Shown in pieces: positions 9,387 through 18,046 of a DNA stretch of 64,000 bases (positions are counted from its first letter, which is position 1; each line of letters begins with the position of its first letter). The stretch lies in assembly GCF_024808665.1 (NCBI RefSeq), contig NZ_JANUBZ010000009.1, forward strand, positions 62,001 to 126,000, written 5' to 3'. The notes beneath the pieces are model-generated. The model did not search any database, had not been told where the DNA came from, and saw only the letters and a program-made list of their open reading frames with translations. Origin of the DNA: Mucilaginibacter empetricola (GTDB lineage Bacteria; Bacteroidota; Bacteroidia; Sphingobacteriales; Sphingobacteriaceae). The position numbers and the translations under genes are program-made.

Positions 9387-12300
9387 ATGTCAATTATAAC
9401 AGCAGCACTCAAAAGGCCAATTACGGTAGTGGTAATTACTGTAAGCCTTTTAATATTTGCCGTGCTAAGTGCAATAAAAATACCCATAGATATTTTCCCT
9501 CAATTAAACCTCCCTACTATTTATGTAATTGAATCATACGGTGGCATGTCACCGCAACAAATGGAGGGCTTTTTTTCCACCCGTTTGCAAGATCAGTTCC
9601 TTTATGTAAACGGAATTAAAAATATCAGCAGCAAAAATATCCAGGGTTTAACCCTTATTAAGCTGTCTTTTTACGAAAACACCAATATGGCCGAAGCTTC
9701 GGCTGAGGTAGCTTTGCAGGTTAACAGGGCCCAGAGCTTTTTTCCGCCGGGTGCTCTGCCGCCCCAGGTAATAAGGTTTGATGCCTCGTCACTACCTGTC
9801 GGTGAATTGGTATTGGATAGCAAGACTGAAAGCCTGAAAGATATTTATGATTTGGCGGCAACACGCATCAGGCCCATGTTTGCAACTATACCGGGTTTAT
9901 CTGCACCCCCTCCATTTGGGTCTAATGCCAGGTCAATTATTTTAAGTATTGATCCGGATAAATTGCGAAGTTTTGATCTGACACCCGATGAGGTGGTTAC
10001 GGCTTTGTCTAATTACAATGTAATGTCGCCCTCTGGTAATTTGCGGCTGGGCGATGTAATGTACCTCACCACCATGAATTCGCTGATCAAAAACGTAAGC
10101 AATTTTGGCGATATTCCGGTAATAACAAAAAATGGTGTGCCTATTTATATTAAAGACATCGCCCGGGTAACTGATGCAGCCGATATTACGGTGGATTATG
10201 CCCTCATAAATGGTAAACGATCGGTATACATTCCAGTAGTAAAAACTGCCGATGCTTCCACGTGGACAGTGGTTCAGGATTTAAAGAGCAAACTGCCCGA
10301 AATGCAAAACCTTTTACCCGATGACGTAAAAATATCCTACGAGTTCGATCAATCCATATTTGTTGTAAACGCTGTAAAAAGTTTAATAACCGAAGGCGCA
10401 TTGGGTGCTTTACTCACCGCATTAATGGTATTGCTTTTTTTGGGCGATTGGCGCAGCTCTATTATTGTGGTAACCACCATACCTGTGTCTATATTAATTG
10501 GGGTGCTCTTGTTAAGCTTATTTGGACAAACTATCAATATTATGACGTTGAGCGGCTTATCGTTGGCCATAGGTATTTTGGTGGATGAATCAACAGTAAC
10601 TATTGAGAATATACACCAGCATTTGGAGATGGGTAAGCCAAAAAAACTGGCTATACTTGATGCCTGCCAGGAAATAGCTTTTCCTAAGCTATTGATATTG
10701 CTATGTATCCTTGCAGTGTTCGCCCCATCGTTTCTGATGAATGGCGTGCCTAAAGCGATGTTTTTACCCCTGTCGCTATCTATTGGGCTAACCATGATCG
10801 TTTCCTTCCTGTTATCGCAAACTATGGTTCCTATTTTTAGTAACTGGATTATGAAGGCCGACCATTATCATCCCTATCAGCATAACAAACAACATGCGCA
10901 TGCCGGGGAAGCACTTGATCATGAGGAAGAAATACAAGTGAATATGCATCGCGAGCAGGAAGAAGCCCATCCAGAAGAAAATAGCTTTTTTGAACGCGTA
11001 AAAACGAGCTTCACTGGTATTATTACCCGTTTAATGCACTATGAAAAAACAATTGTTCCCGTTTATCTGGGTGTGGTGATAACGCTTGCCGCAATAGGTT
11101 TTGTTTGTATTGGTAAGGATATGATGCCCAAATTGAACAATGGCCAGTTCCAGATCAGGATGAAGGAGCCGGAAGGCACCCGATTGGAGCGTACCGAGGA
11201 TAAATTTAAAGAGGTGCTTCAAATTATCGATAAAACAGTAAATCATCATGTCAAAATTACGTCGGGTTATATTGGCCTGGTGCCAAGCAGCTTCGGTAGC
11301 AGTAATCTGTACGTATTTAACACTGGCACGCATGAGGCCGTTTTACAGGTAAATCTGGATGAGGACTACAAGGTAAACATGGACGAACTGAAAGATGCGC
11401 TGCGTAAAAACATTGCGCATTCGCTTCCGGAAATGACCATTAGTTTTGAGCCGATAGACATGACTGAAAAGATCATGAGTCAGGGCGCTTCAACCCCTAT
11501 ACAGGTGCAGGTGGCCGGAAAAAATATGGAGCAAATAGAGGGCTATGGTAACCGGGTACTCGCAAAACTTAAAAAGATACCTTATCTGCGGGATGTAGAG
11601 ATTGATCAGCCATTAAAATTTCCAGTAATTTCCATCACGCTCGATCGCCTGAAAGTTGCGCAATTGGGTTTAAATGTAAAGGATATAGCCCGCTCGGTAA
11701 CCGCAAGTACCTCATCCAGCCGTTTTACGGAGAAAAACTTGTGGCTCGACGATAAAAACTCTTATACCTACCAGGTGCAGGCACAAATTCCGGAATACAT
11801 TATGAATTCCATGCACGAGATGGAAGAGATTCCGCTGGTTAAAGGCCAAAGCAGCCCAACACTTGCCGATGTTGCCCAATTTAAAGTAACCTATACTCCT
11901 GGCGAGTATGACCGTACCGGCCCGCGTCGCTTTATTACTGTTAGCGCCAATATTTACAAAAAAGACCTGGGTACAGCCACGGCAGATGTAAGGAAGGCAG
12001 TGAGCTCTTTGGGAGCACCACCAAAAGGGTTGGTGGCCGAAATAGGTGGCATGTCGAGCCTGTTAACAGAAACATTAAATAGTTTACAGAGCGGTTTGGC
12101 TTTTGCTATCCTGGTAATATTCCTGTTGCTGGCGGCCAACTATCAGTCATTTAAAGTGTCGTTAGTCGTATTGTCTACTATTCCAGCAGTGATTTTAGGG
12201 TCGATAACTGCGCTATTATTGACAGGATCGACGCTCAATCTGCAATCTTATATGGGTATGATTATGTCAACAGGGGTATCTGTGGCAAATGCTATTCTGA

Positions 12301-12641
12301 TTGTGACCAATGCGGAAAAACTGCGGCTTGAATACCATGATTCAACTAAAGCAGCCATTACCAGTGCAGCTATACGTTTGCGTCCCATTTTAATGACCAG
12401 CATGGCCATGATTGCCGGAATGATTCCCATGGCTTCGGGCCTTGGAGAGGCAGGCGAGCAAACTGCACCGCTAGGCCGGGCCGTAATTGGAGGCTTGTTT
12501 GCCTCTACCCTCGCTGCCTTGTTTATTTTGCCCCTGGTTTTTGCATGGGTTCAACAAAAAACAACCTATGACGATCCGTCACTTATGCCCGAAGAATTAA
12601 CAAAAACAACTCATTTAGAAATTCAACACCATGAAATATAA
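9387..12641 (+). CDS. RND-superfamily efflux permease with His-rich cytoplasmic loop
   Basis: At 1084 residues this is full length for the AcrB/MdtB-type RND inner-membrane pump. The N-terminal helix and IPIDIFPQLNLPTIYV motif, two large periplasmic segments and twelve expected helices are visible. The segment LSGLSLAIGILVDESTVTIENI around TM4 contains the conserved acidic residue, and GIMI-type motifs recur in the second half. Proton-driven RND pumps export drugs, lipids or metals. An insertion of about 45 residues near 491-535, in the cytoplasmic linker between the two halves, is rich in His and Glu (HYHPYQHNKQHAH...HEEE). That is unusual for drug pumps and hints at metal sensing. The substrate is not determined. 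Confidence 0.93.
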   Translation: MSIITAALKRPITVVVITVSLLIFAVLSAIKIPIDIFPQLNLPTIYVIESYGGMSPQQMEGFFSTRLQDQFLYVNGIKNISSKNIQGLTLIKLSFYENTNMAEASAEVALQVNRAQSFFPPGALPPQVIRFDASSLPVGELVLDSKTESLKDIYDLAATRIRPMFATIPGLSAPPPFGSNARSIILSIDPDKLRSFDLTPDEVVTALSNYNVMSPSGNLRLGDVMYLTTMNSLIKNVSNFGDIPVITKNGVPIYIKDIARVTDAADITVDYALINGKRSVYIPVVKTADASTWTVVQDLKSKLPEMQNLLPDDVKISYEFDQSIFVVNAVKSLITEGALGALLTALMVLLFLGDWRSSIIVVTTIPVSILIGVLLLSLFGQTINIMTLSGLSLAIGILVDESTVTIENIHQHLEMGKPKKLAILDACQEIAFPKLLILLCILAVFAPSFLMNGVPKAMFLPLSLSIGLTMIVSFLLSQTMVPIFSNWIMKADHYHPYQHNKQHAHAGEALDHEEEIQVNMHREQEEAHPEENSFFERVKTSFTGIITRLMHYEKTIVPVYLGVVITLAAIGFVCIGKDMMPKLNNGQFQIRMKEPEGTRLERTEDKFKEVLQIIDKTVNHHVKITSGYIGLVPSSFGSSNLYVFNTGTHEAVLQVNLDEDYKVNMDELKDALRKNIAHSLPEMTISFEPIDMTEKIMSQGASTPIQVQVAGKNMEQIEGYGNRVLAKLKKIPYLRDVEIDQPLKFPVISITLDRLKVAQLGLNVKDIARSVTASTSSSRFTEKNLWLDDKNSYTYQVQAQIPEYIMNSMHEMEEIPLVKGQSSPTLADVAQFKVTYTPGEYDRTGPRRFITVSANIYKKDLGTATADVRKAVSSLGAPPKGLVAEIGGMSSLLTETLNSLQSGLAFAILVIFLLLAANYQSFKVSLVVLSTIPAVILGSITALLLTGSTLNLQSYMGMIMSTGVSVANAILIVTNAEKLRLEYHDSTKAAITSAAIRLRPILMTSMAMIAGMIPMASGLGEAGEQTAPLGRAVIGGLFASTLAALFILPLVFAWVQQKTTYDDPSLMPEELTKTTHLEIQHHEI

Positions 12642-13710
12642 ATCATATTTGCTGATAGCGGTAATCGGCTTATTCGCCGCTTGCTCAGGCAATAATAAAC
12701 CTGTAGACCTAACAAACGCAGATGTTAAACAAAATAAATACCAGTTTGGCAATGTATCAGAAAAAGCACTATCAAGTTCGGCTCGTTTGCCGGGGCAATT
12801 GGTGCCGTTTAATGAAGTTAACCTTTTCCCAAAAGTAAATGGCTTTGTAAAACAGTTGTTCGCTGATCGCGGCTCCGTTGTAAAAAAAGGACAATTGTTA
12901 ATGATCCTCGAAGCGCCCGAAATGGAATCTGAGTTACAGGCTGCCAATTCAAAATATTTGCAGGCTCAGGAAAATGCCGGGGCAAGCAAGGAAAAATATG
13001 AACGTTTAAAAGAAGCCGCAAAAGAACCCGGTTCTGTGTCTCCGTTGGACCTGGACAATGCAAATGATAAAATGAAAGCCGACCAGGCCATGAGCCAGTC
13101 GGAATATTCCAATGTTCAATCGGTTAAAACAATGCTGGGATATCTGCGAATTTATGCTCCTTTTGATGGAATGATCGTTCAGCGAAATGTTTCGCCCGGC
13201 GCGCTGGTTGCACCAGGTAAAGAAACAGATCAGCCTATGCTTATCATACAGGACATTAATAAAATGCGGCTTACCGTATACATACCCGAAGATTATGTGG
13301 ATAAGGTGGACCTTAATCAGCCGGTTTCCTTCACTTTTAATGCAATGCCGGGGCAGGTACAAACGGCGCAAATAAGCCGTTCGGCTAATGCCTTGGGTAG
13401 TATGCGGCAGGAAGCTGTTGAAATTGATGTAGCTAACAAAAACGGAAGCCTGAAACCGGGTATGTACGCCGAGGTTAACATTCCGATGTTATCGGGTGCT
13501 AAATCTCTGTTGGTGCCCAATAACGCCATTGTTCGTTCAACAGAAAGAGAATACGTTGTGGCCATAAGAGCCGGCAAAGCTTGCCTGATAAACATAAAAG
13601 AAGGTTTGGTAAATAATGATTCAACCGAGGTATTTGGTGACCTTAAACCTAATGATAAAGTTGTTTTGCGAGCCTCTGATGAAATTAAACAGGGCGATGA
13701 TCTTCAGTGA
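12631..13710 (+). CDS. RND periplasmic adaptor subunit (membrane fusion lipoprotein)
   Basis: The 359-residue protein begins with a lipoprotein signal ending in LFAAC (Cys at 19). The HlyD/AcrA architecture follows: a lipoyl half (about 50-85, VNLFPKVNGFVKQLFADRGSVVKKGQ), an alpha-helical hairpin (about 88-165), the second lipoyl half (YAPFDGMIVQRNVSPGALV), then beta-barrel and membrane-proximal domains. It bridges the RND permease and TolC-like channel encoded immediately upstream. It overlaps the permease gene by 11 bp, which implies translational coupling. A hairpin terminator follows about 25 bp downstream, closing the three-gene efflux operon. Confidence 0.93.
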   Translation: MKYKSYLLIAVIGLFAACSGNNKPVDLTNADVKQNKYQFGNVSEKALSSSARLPGQLVPFNEVNLFPKVNGFVKQLFADRGSVVKKGQLLMILEAPEMESELQAANSKYLQAQENAGASKEKYERLKEAAKEPGSVSPLDLDNANDKMKADQAMSQSEYSNVQSVKTMLGYLRIYAPFDGMIVQRNVSPGALVAPGKETDQPMLIIQDINKMRLTVYIPEDYVDKVDLNQPVSFTFNAMPGQVQTAQISRSANALGSMRQEAVEIDVANKNGSLKPGMYAEVNIPMLSGAKSLLVPNNAIVRSTEREYVVAIRAGKACLINIKEGLVNNDSTEVFGDLKPNDKVVLRASDEIKQGDDLQ

Positions 13711-13735
13711 AATTGAGGTGTTTTATTGTTTTATG

Positions 13736-13768
13736 GCCGGCAGCTTCATATGTTGCCGGCTTTTTTAT
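13736..13768 (+). terminator. Intrinsic terminator of the efflux operon
   Basis: GCCGGCAGC pairs with GTTGCCGGC (one G-T wobble) around a short TTCATAT loop. TTTTTTATTTT follows directly. It starts 26 bp after the adaptor stop codon. Confidence 0.9.
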
Positions 13769-14015
13769 TTTAAGACATTTTCCTTTAAAAGAGCATAAAA
13801 CGTTAATTATATCGCCATATCGTTTCACATTAAAAAATGCACCGCGTATTGGTCGCAATTATCGATGAAATAAAAGCCGACCTATCTAAATTTGATATCA
13901 GAAAAACAGTCCGAAAATCCCTGCTGTACAAAATCTATCCGGCAATGGCCAATTGAAATACCGCTGCTTAATGACGACACAGCAAAAGCTTAATTGAATT
14001 TTGAACCAGGTATTT

Positions 14016-15023
14016 ATGCACAAAACGATGAAACAAATACTTTTATTAATGCTTATCATGCTGTCGGCAAGGTTTGTCAGTTTAGGCCAGGATACTACGG
14101 TATCGGTTGGGAAAAACGTGAGCGGCATGTCAAAAATTAATGAATTTAATAGTAATGAAACTTATGTTCAGCCTTATTTTGGGGTAGGTGATGATGAAGC
14201 AGGGTATTCCTTATTGTATCCCTCAGCCAATAGAGCACGAAAAGACCGGAAGGTGCCATGGTTTGTTGAGCGGTTTAAGATTTCCGGCGGTTTTTTTGAG
14301 TCAATAAACAATACGGATATTAAAGTAAGCAATACCTCAGGCAGTATTGGCACCAATATAAATTTTGAGCATGATCTTGGTTTTAAAAAAGATGCAGGAA
14401 CTGTTTTGGGAGACATCCAATGGCGTGCGACGAGCCGCTCCAGATTTGATTTGAGCTATGTTAATATAACCAGAAATTCAAACTATAGCCTGCAGCAAGA
14501 TATCGTTTTCGGAGATAATGATTATCCGATAAATACCCAGATTAATGCATTTTTTAATACAAGGATATACCGGTTCTCGTACGGATATGCCATACTTTCA
14601 AAACCCACCTACGAAGCGGGGTTATTAATAGGCGCGCACATAGTTGATGTGGGTGTAGGTTTGTCTGCTATAGGTAATTCTGCCCATTTGGACTTAAACA
14701 ACGATTTTGGTTTTACTGCACCACTCCCCGATTTTGGAGTTTGGGGTGGCGTAACTTTAAGCAGCCGCTTAGCTTTGACTGGCGAATTTGATTACTTATC
14801 ATTAACGATTAGCAGTATTAATGGCCAGATTATAGGGTTTAATGGCTTATTGACCTATAAAATAGTTAAAGGCCTCAATGTATCTGCAGGGTACACAGGG
14901 TTCAACTTTGAAGTGGGCGTTACCAAACCCAAATGGTATGGGCAGTTTAACTGGGGCTATAATGGCCCTACCGTTGCCGTAAGCTTTGCATTTGGCCGAA
15001 GGCCATGGGTGCATAAAGATTAA
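14016..15023 (+). CDS. Putative outer-membrane beta-barrel protein
   Basis: The start could be the ATG at 14016 or at 14028; both give a signal peptide (KQILLLMLIMLSARFVSLGQ). A TTG at 14001 is less likely. The ~330-residue mature protein consists of alternating hydrophobic/polar strands with many aromatic residues (ISGGFFESINNTDIKVSN, FSYGYAILSKPTYEAGLLIG, LALTGEFDYLSLTIS). This fits a small outer-membrane barrel. I cannot assign a characterised family. It ends in GRRPWVHKD rather than the terminal Phe typical of BAM substrates, although an Ala-Phe pair lies nine residues earlier. It stands alone after the efflux operon, with about 300 bp of featureless DNA between them apart from the terminator. 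Confidence 0.7.
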   Translation: MHKTMKQILLLMLIMLSARFVSLGQDTTVSVGKNVSGMSKINEFNSNETYVQPYFGVGDDEAGYSLLYPSANRARKDRKVPWFVERFKISGGFFESINNTDIKVSNTSGSIGTNINFEHDLGFKKDAGTVLGDIQWRATSRSRFDLSYVNITRNSNYSLQQDIVFGDNDYPINTQINAFFNTRIYRFSYGYAILSKPTYEAGLLIGAHIVDVGVGLSAIGNSAHLDLNNDFGFTAPLPDFGVWGGVTLSSRLALTGEFDYLSLTISSINGQIIGFNGLLTYKIVKGLNVSAGYTGFNFEVGVTKPKWYGQFNWGYNGPTVAVSFAFGRRPWVHKD

Positions 15024-15123
15024 AAATAAGCTGTATATTTATCACTCGGTTGCAAGAATTAATAAATCCTATGCTACAATTTACAGATACTTTTAATAAA
15101 TTTATCGATGGTAAATAGTGGAA

Positions 15124-15405
15124 ATGAAGAAATACATAGCGATTATTTTAATTGTGCTGTTTATATGCTGCAAGAAAGACGGCAATTATGCAGGAAAATC
15201 TTCTCCATTTTATGTAGGCGAATTAGTTAAACTTAACGGTTTTAATCCGCAGACATCATTTGTGCCATACAATTGCTGTAATTGCCCATGTAGAATAGAT
15301 TCGGTGTATACTGAAGGCACTGCAAAAGAATGGTACTATAATATAGTTGATTTAAATAATACCACACTTACTAATGTGGCAGGCTACCTTTTAAAAGGTT
15401 ATTGA
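15124..15405 (+). CDS. Small Cys-rich lipoprotein, copy 1
   Basis: A protein of about 93 residues starts at ATG 15124 (a GTG two codons upstream is the alternative). A hydrophobic N-terminus ends in LFICC, a plausible lipobox. The mature part contains the segment SPFYVGELVKLNGFNP, the cluster PYNCCNCPC and the segment EWYYNIVDLNNTTLTNV. A paralogue follows 100 bp downstream with all of these conserved. The four-cysteine CCxCPC cluster next to Tyr/Asn could bind metal or form disulfides. I know no characterised family with this pattern. The neighbours are envelope proteins (a barrel protein before, a Spy-like chaperone after), which suggests a cell-envelope role. Confidence 0.65.
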   Translation: MKKYIAIILIVLFICCKKDGNYAGKSSPFYVGELVKLNGFNPQTSFVPYNCCNCPCRIDSVYTEGTAKEWYYNIVDLNNTTLTNVAGYLLKGY

Positions 15406-15505
15406 AAATTACAATTATAATAACAACCCAACCAACCCCTATTTATAGCAAGTGATAAACTATTGATTTTTATTATAAATTATTGATAATAAATAATTTA
15501 ATAAA

Positions 15506-15784
15506 ATGAAAATAACTATCGTAGCAATTTTTTTAATTGCATTATTTGCGAGCTGTCAGAAAGACTATGCCGCAAAGCCCTCTCCTTTTTACATAGGAGA
15601 GATGACAAAACTCACCGGTTTTGATCCCCACAACTCATTTGTACCCTACAATTGCTGTAGTTGTCCATGTAAGGTAACAAATGAATATACCGAAACCGAT
15701 ATGAAGGATTGGTATTATGATATAGTTGACCAAAATGACACCACGCTGACGCATGTGACCAATACACAGTTGGTAAAATATTGA
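15506..15784 (+). CDS. Small Cys-rich lipoprotein, copy 2 (tandem paralogue)
   Basis: The 92-residue protein has a signal ending LFASC (lipobox, Cys 17), then QKDYAAKPSPFYIGEMTKL and SFVPYNCCSCPC, followed by DWYYDIVDQNDTTLTHV. By eye it is about half identical to the preceding gene, with the CCxCPC cluster and flanking SFVPYN fully conserved, so it is a tandem duplication. The two mature proteins diverge mainly at the N-terminus and the extreme C-terminus. Conservation of the Cys cluster while other positions drift suggests that the cluster is the functional site. The function is unknown. Confidence 0.75.
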   Translation: MKITIVAIFLIALFASCQKDYAAKPSPFYIGEMTKLTGFDPHNSFVPYNCCSCPCKVTNEYTETDMKDWYYDIVDQNDTTLTHVTNTQLVKY

Positions 15785-15831
15785 TAAAAAGCATTTTATC
15801 GGAAATAAAGGACCTATAAATCTCATTAATT

Positions 15832-16494
15832 ATGAAAAATCAAAAATTTAGGTTTGCAGCCTCCATAGCCGCAATTTTAATTTCAATTGCGTTTTTGTCG
15901 GTGCAACGGGTTTGGGCGCAGGACGTAACGGATAAGATTGCCCAAAAAATGACCGATAGCCTGGCGTACTTAAACTTAACAGATCAGCAAAAAACACAGG
16001 CAACGGGATTTAATAAAACGGCTGCCGCTTCATTTGTTCAATTAAAGGGAAAAATGAAACAAGATACCACCTTGAAAGGTAAAGCCCTGGCGCAGCAGGT
16101 TATGGGTATTATGAAAACAAGGAATACCGCCTTAAAAGGGATACTTACCCCCGATCAGCAAAAACTATATCAGCAACACCAGCTGCAGCAAATGGCCGAG
16201 CTAGAAACGAAAATGATGAGCACACAGCTTAATCTTACGGATCAGCAAGAGCCACAGGTTTATGCGGTAAACCTAAAATCGACCCAGGTAATGATGGGCG
16301 ATGCGGCTAAAGCAAAATCAAGTACCCGCAAACTGCAGAAATTGAAGGCCGCTAAAGCATTGAAATCCGACTCCGGCGAAAAAGACAAGGAGTTAAAGAA
16401 AATATTAACCAGCGACCAGTATGCCAAATACGAAAAGAATAAAGAACAAATGCAGGCTGCGATGAAAGAAAAAATGAAAGAGAAAAAAGGATAA
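15832..16494 (+). CDS. Spy/CpxP-like periplasmic LTxxQ-repeat protein
   Basis: The 220-residue protein has a signal peptide ending in RVWAQ. The mature part is helical, rich in Gln, Lys and Ala, with an internal duplication. Each half has LNLTDQQ followed later by ILTPDQQ or ILTSDQY, as in LTxxQ-motif proteins of the Spy/CpxP group. Those are periplasmic, ATP-independent chaperones or metal/envelope-stress proteins. The C-terminus is strongly basic (KEKMKEKKG). It follows the two Cys-rich lipoprotein genes (47-bp gap), so the three may respond together to envelope or metal stress. A terminator follows. The exact function is inferred only. Confidence 0.7.
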   Translation: MKNQKFRFAASIAAILISIAFLSVQRVWAQDVTDKIAQKMTDSLAYLNLTDQQKTQATGFNKTAAASFVQLKGKMKQDTTLKGKALAQQVMGIMKTRNTALKGILTPDQQKLYQQHQLQQMAELETKMMSTQLNLTDQQEPQVYAVNLKSTQVMMGDAAKAKSSTRKLQKLKAAKALKSDSGEKDKELKKILTSDQYAKYEKNKEQMQAAMKEKMKEKKG

Positions 16495-16530
16495 CGCACA
16501 GAAAACTTGTCTCTTTTACGCATACAATAA

Positions 16531-16563
16531 AACATGCGGGCATTAAAAAGCTCGCATGTTTTG
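16531..16563 (+). terminator. Intrinsic terminator after the Spy-like gene
   Basis: AACATGCG pairs with CGCATGTT, extended inward by GC/GC around an ATTAAAAA loop. The following sequence, TTGTGTTG, is only moderately T-rich. It starts about 36 bp after the stop codon. Confidence 0.7.
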
Positions 16564-16700
16564 TGTTGTTATGACAACTCCAGACATTTACCATAAATAA
16601 TATTAAAATATAACTAATTGTTTATCAATTATTTGAATATTGTTTTTCTTAAGTACTTAACATTTTGGTAATAATAATTTGCGATTTGGATTATTCATTA

Positions 16701-16708
16701 TATCTTTA
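16701..16708 (+). promoter_or_regulatory. Candidate Bacteroidota -7 box for the leader/porin/Pst-type operon
   Basis: TATCTTTA matches the TAnnTTTG -7 consensus except at the last base. It lies about 42 bp upstream of the leader-peptide ATG, which also has an AGGAG Shine-Dalgarno at 16733-16737. Confidence 0.45.
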
Positions 16709-16749
16709 CACTACTAAATTGATAGATTTAATAGGAGATTAAAAGAAAA

Positions 16750-16836
16750 ATGAAAACCTTTAACCACAATTTGCACTTAAATTCTGCATCAAACTGCTAC
16801 CCCATAAGCATGTATTGTTGTATGCGCTGCTGTTGA
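16750..16836 (+). CDS. Cys-rich leader peptide upstream of the porin/Pst-type operon
   Basis: A 28-codon ORF is preceded by AGGAG at 16733-16737 and ends in SMYCCMRCC, with a fifth Cys at residue 16. The word MYCCM is encoded by ATG TAT TGT TGT ATG. The leader of the sulfate-assimilation operon at 56080 uses the same codons apart from one synonymous Cys codon. Its 3' end lies 62 bp before the porin start. A short ORF of this kind, with clustered codons for one amino acid before a transport operon, is typical of ribosome-stalling leaders. Translation from the internal ATG at 16810 would give just MYCCMRCC. Cysteine sensing is inferred from composition and from the second copy. Confidence 0.7.
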   Translation: MKTFNHNLHLNSASNCYPISMYCCMRCC

Positions 16837-16846
16837 TCAATCAACA
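16831..16846 (+). promoter_or_regulatory. Hairpin overlapping the last Cys codon and stop of the leader
   Basis: TGTTGA-TCAA-TCAACA forms a 6-bp stem with a TCAA loop. It begins at the final Cys codon and includes the leader stop. A ribosome stalled on the Cys codons would block or unfold it. No T-run follows, so any control here would be translational, or would involve structures I cannot see by eye. Confidence 0.4.
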
Positions 16847-16898
16847 CTTCAAGACAAAAAATATATTATCCAAACTTTTCACGATTTAATAATAACAC

Positions 16899-18035
16899 AT
16901 GAAATTACCTTACGTAATCAGAACGGTACTCGTATTGAGTATACTTTTTAGCGCTTTAATAACCAAAGCGCAGCAAAATGATGATCTTTTAAATGTATTG
17001 ATTAAAAAAGGCGTACTCACTCAGCAGGAAGCTGACTCTGTTCGCGCAGATCAAGCACTTAAGGAGCAAAAGAAAAAAGACAAGGAAAAAGAAAACCAAC
17101 ATGGTATAACCATTGGTAGCCGCGCTTTACAGATTAGTGGTTTAATACAAACCGAATATGAAGGATTCCAGCAAACAGGTGTAAACAATACCTTTTTATT
17201 GCACCGCGCGCGTTTAGACGTTAAAGGCGATATTAACGATAACTGGAATTATGAAGTATACACCGAGTTTGCTGGTACCACCAAATTACTTGATGCATAT
17301 ACTACCTACAAAATTGCTGATTATTTGAAATTTACTGCCGGCCAGTTTAAAATACCTTTCTCTTTAGAGAGTCTTATTGCGGATAGCCAGCTTGACTTTA
17401 TTGATCGCTCACAGGTTGTTAATGCGCTTGCTGCCCGCTCGACAGATGTAATTGGCAATCAAAACGGTCGTGATATCGGCATCCAAATTAACGGAAGTTT
17501 TGCAAAGGTGGATGGCCGTTATTTATTTGATTACACTTTGGGTGTTTTCAACGGTGCCGGTTATGATGTAACTACTGATAACAATAGCCACAAAGACATT
17601 GCGGGCAGGTTTAGCGTGCACCCAATTAATAACTTAATTGTTTCGGCTGATTTTTATGATGGTCAGGGAAATTATGGTACCCCGGCAAAAAACTATTTGC
17701 GTAATCGTGGTGGCTTTGATGCCCGTTATGTAATTGGCGGCTTAGCATTGCAGGCAGAATATGATAAAGGTACAGACGGTATTATAAAAAGAGATGGCTG
17801 GTATGGCCAGGCTACTTACTTTGTATTGCCTAACAGATTGCAACTGGCGGCTAAGTATGATACCTACGATCCTAACGAGATATCAAAAAATGTTAAAACT
17901 AACGATTATACTGGTGGTGTTAACTTCTTCTTTAATAACTGGGCCAGGTTAGCTGTTGATTATGTAGATCGCCGTGAAGAAGTTACCCAGATTAAGAACA
18001 ACATTTTTGAAGCACAATTGCAGTTAACTTTCTAA
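16899..18035 (+). CDS. OprP/OprO-like anion-type outer-membrane porin
   Basis: The 378-residue protein has a signal peptide (VLVLSILFSALITKAQ) and a short N-terminal coiled segment typical of this family (LLNVLIKKGVLTQQEADSVR). A run of barrel strands follows (GLIQTEYEGFQQTGVNNTFL, RLDVKGDINDNWNYEVYTEF, FTAGQFKIPFSLESL) and ends in the C-terminal Phe of LQLTF. OprP/OprO porins pass phosphate and other anions through a basic constriction. It sits 11 bp before a PstS-like gene, so it probably forms the outer-membrane entry for the ABC importer. The Cys-rich leader ORF upstream suggests that the imported anion could be a sulfur oxyanion rather than phosphate. Confidence 0.88.
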   Translation: MKLPYVIRTVLVLSILFSALITKAQQNDDLLNVLIKKGVLTQQEADSVRADQALKEQKKKDKEKENQHGITIGSRALQISGLIQTEYEGFQQTGVNNTFLLHRARLDVKGDINDNWNYEVYTEFAGTTKLLDAYTTYKIADYLKFTAGQFKIPFSLESLIADSQLDFIDRSQVVNALAARSTDVIGNQNGRDIGIQINGSFAKVDGRYLFDYTLGVFNGAGYDVTTDNNSHKDIAGRFSVHPINNLIVSADFYDGQGNYGTPAKNYLRNRGGFDARYVIGGLALQAEYDKGTDGIIKRDGWYGQATYFVLPNRLQLAAKYDTYDPNEISKNVKTNDYTGGVNFFFNNWARLAVDYVDRREEVTQIKNNIFEAQLQLTF

Positions 18036-18046
18036 TTACAGTACCT

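Noticed and set aside
15071..15118. 15-codon ORF (MLQFTDTFNKFIDGK) just before the first Cys-rich lipoprotein gene
   Set aside because: No ribosome site, no biased codons and no downstream hairpin; unlike the MYCC leaders it has no regulatory signature.
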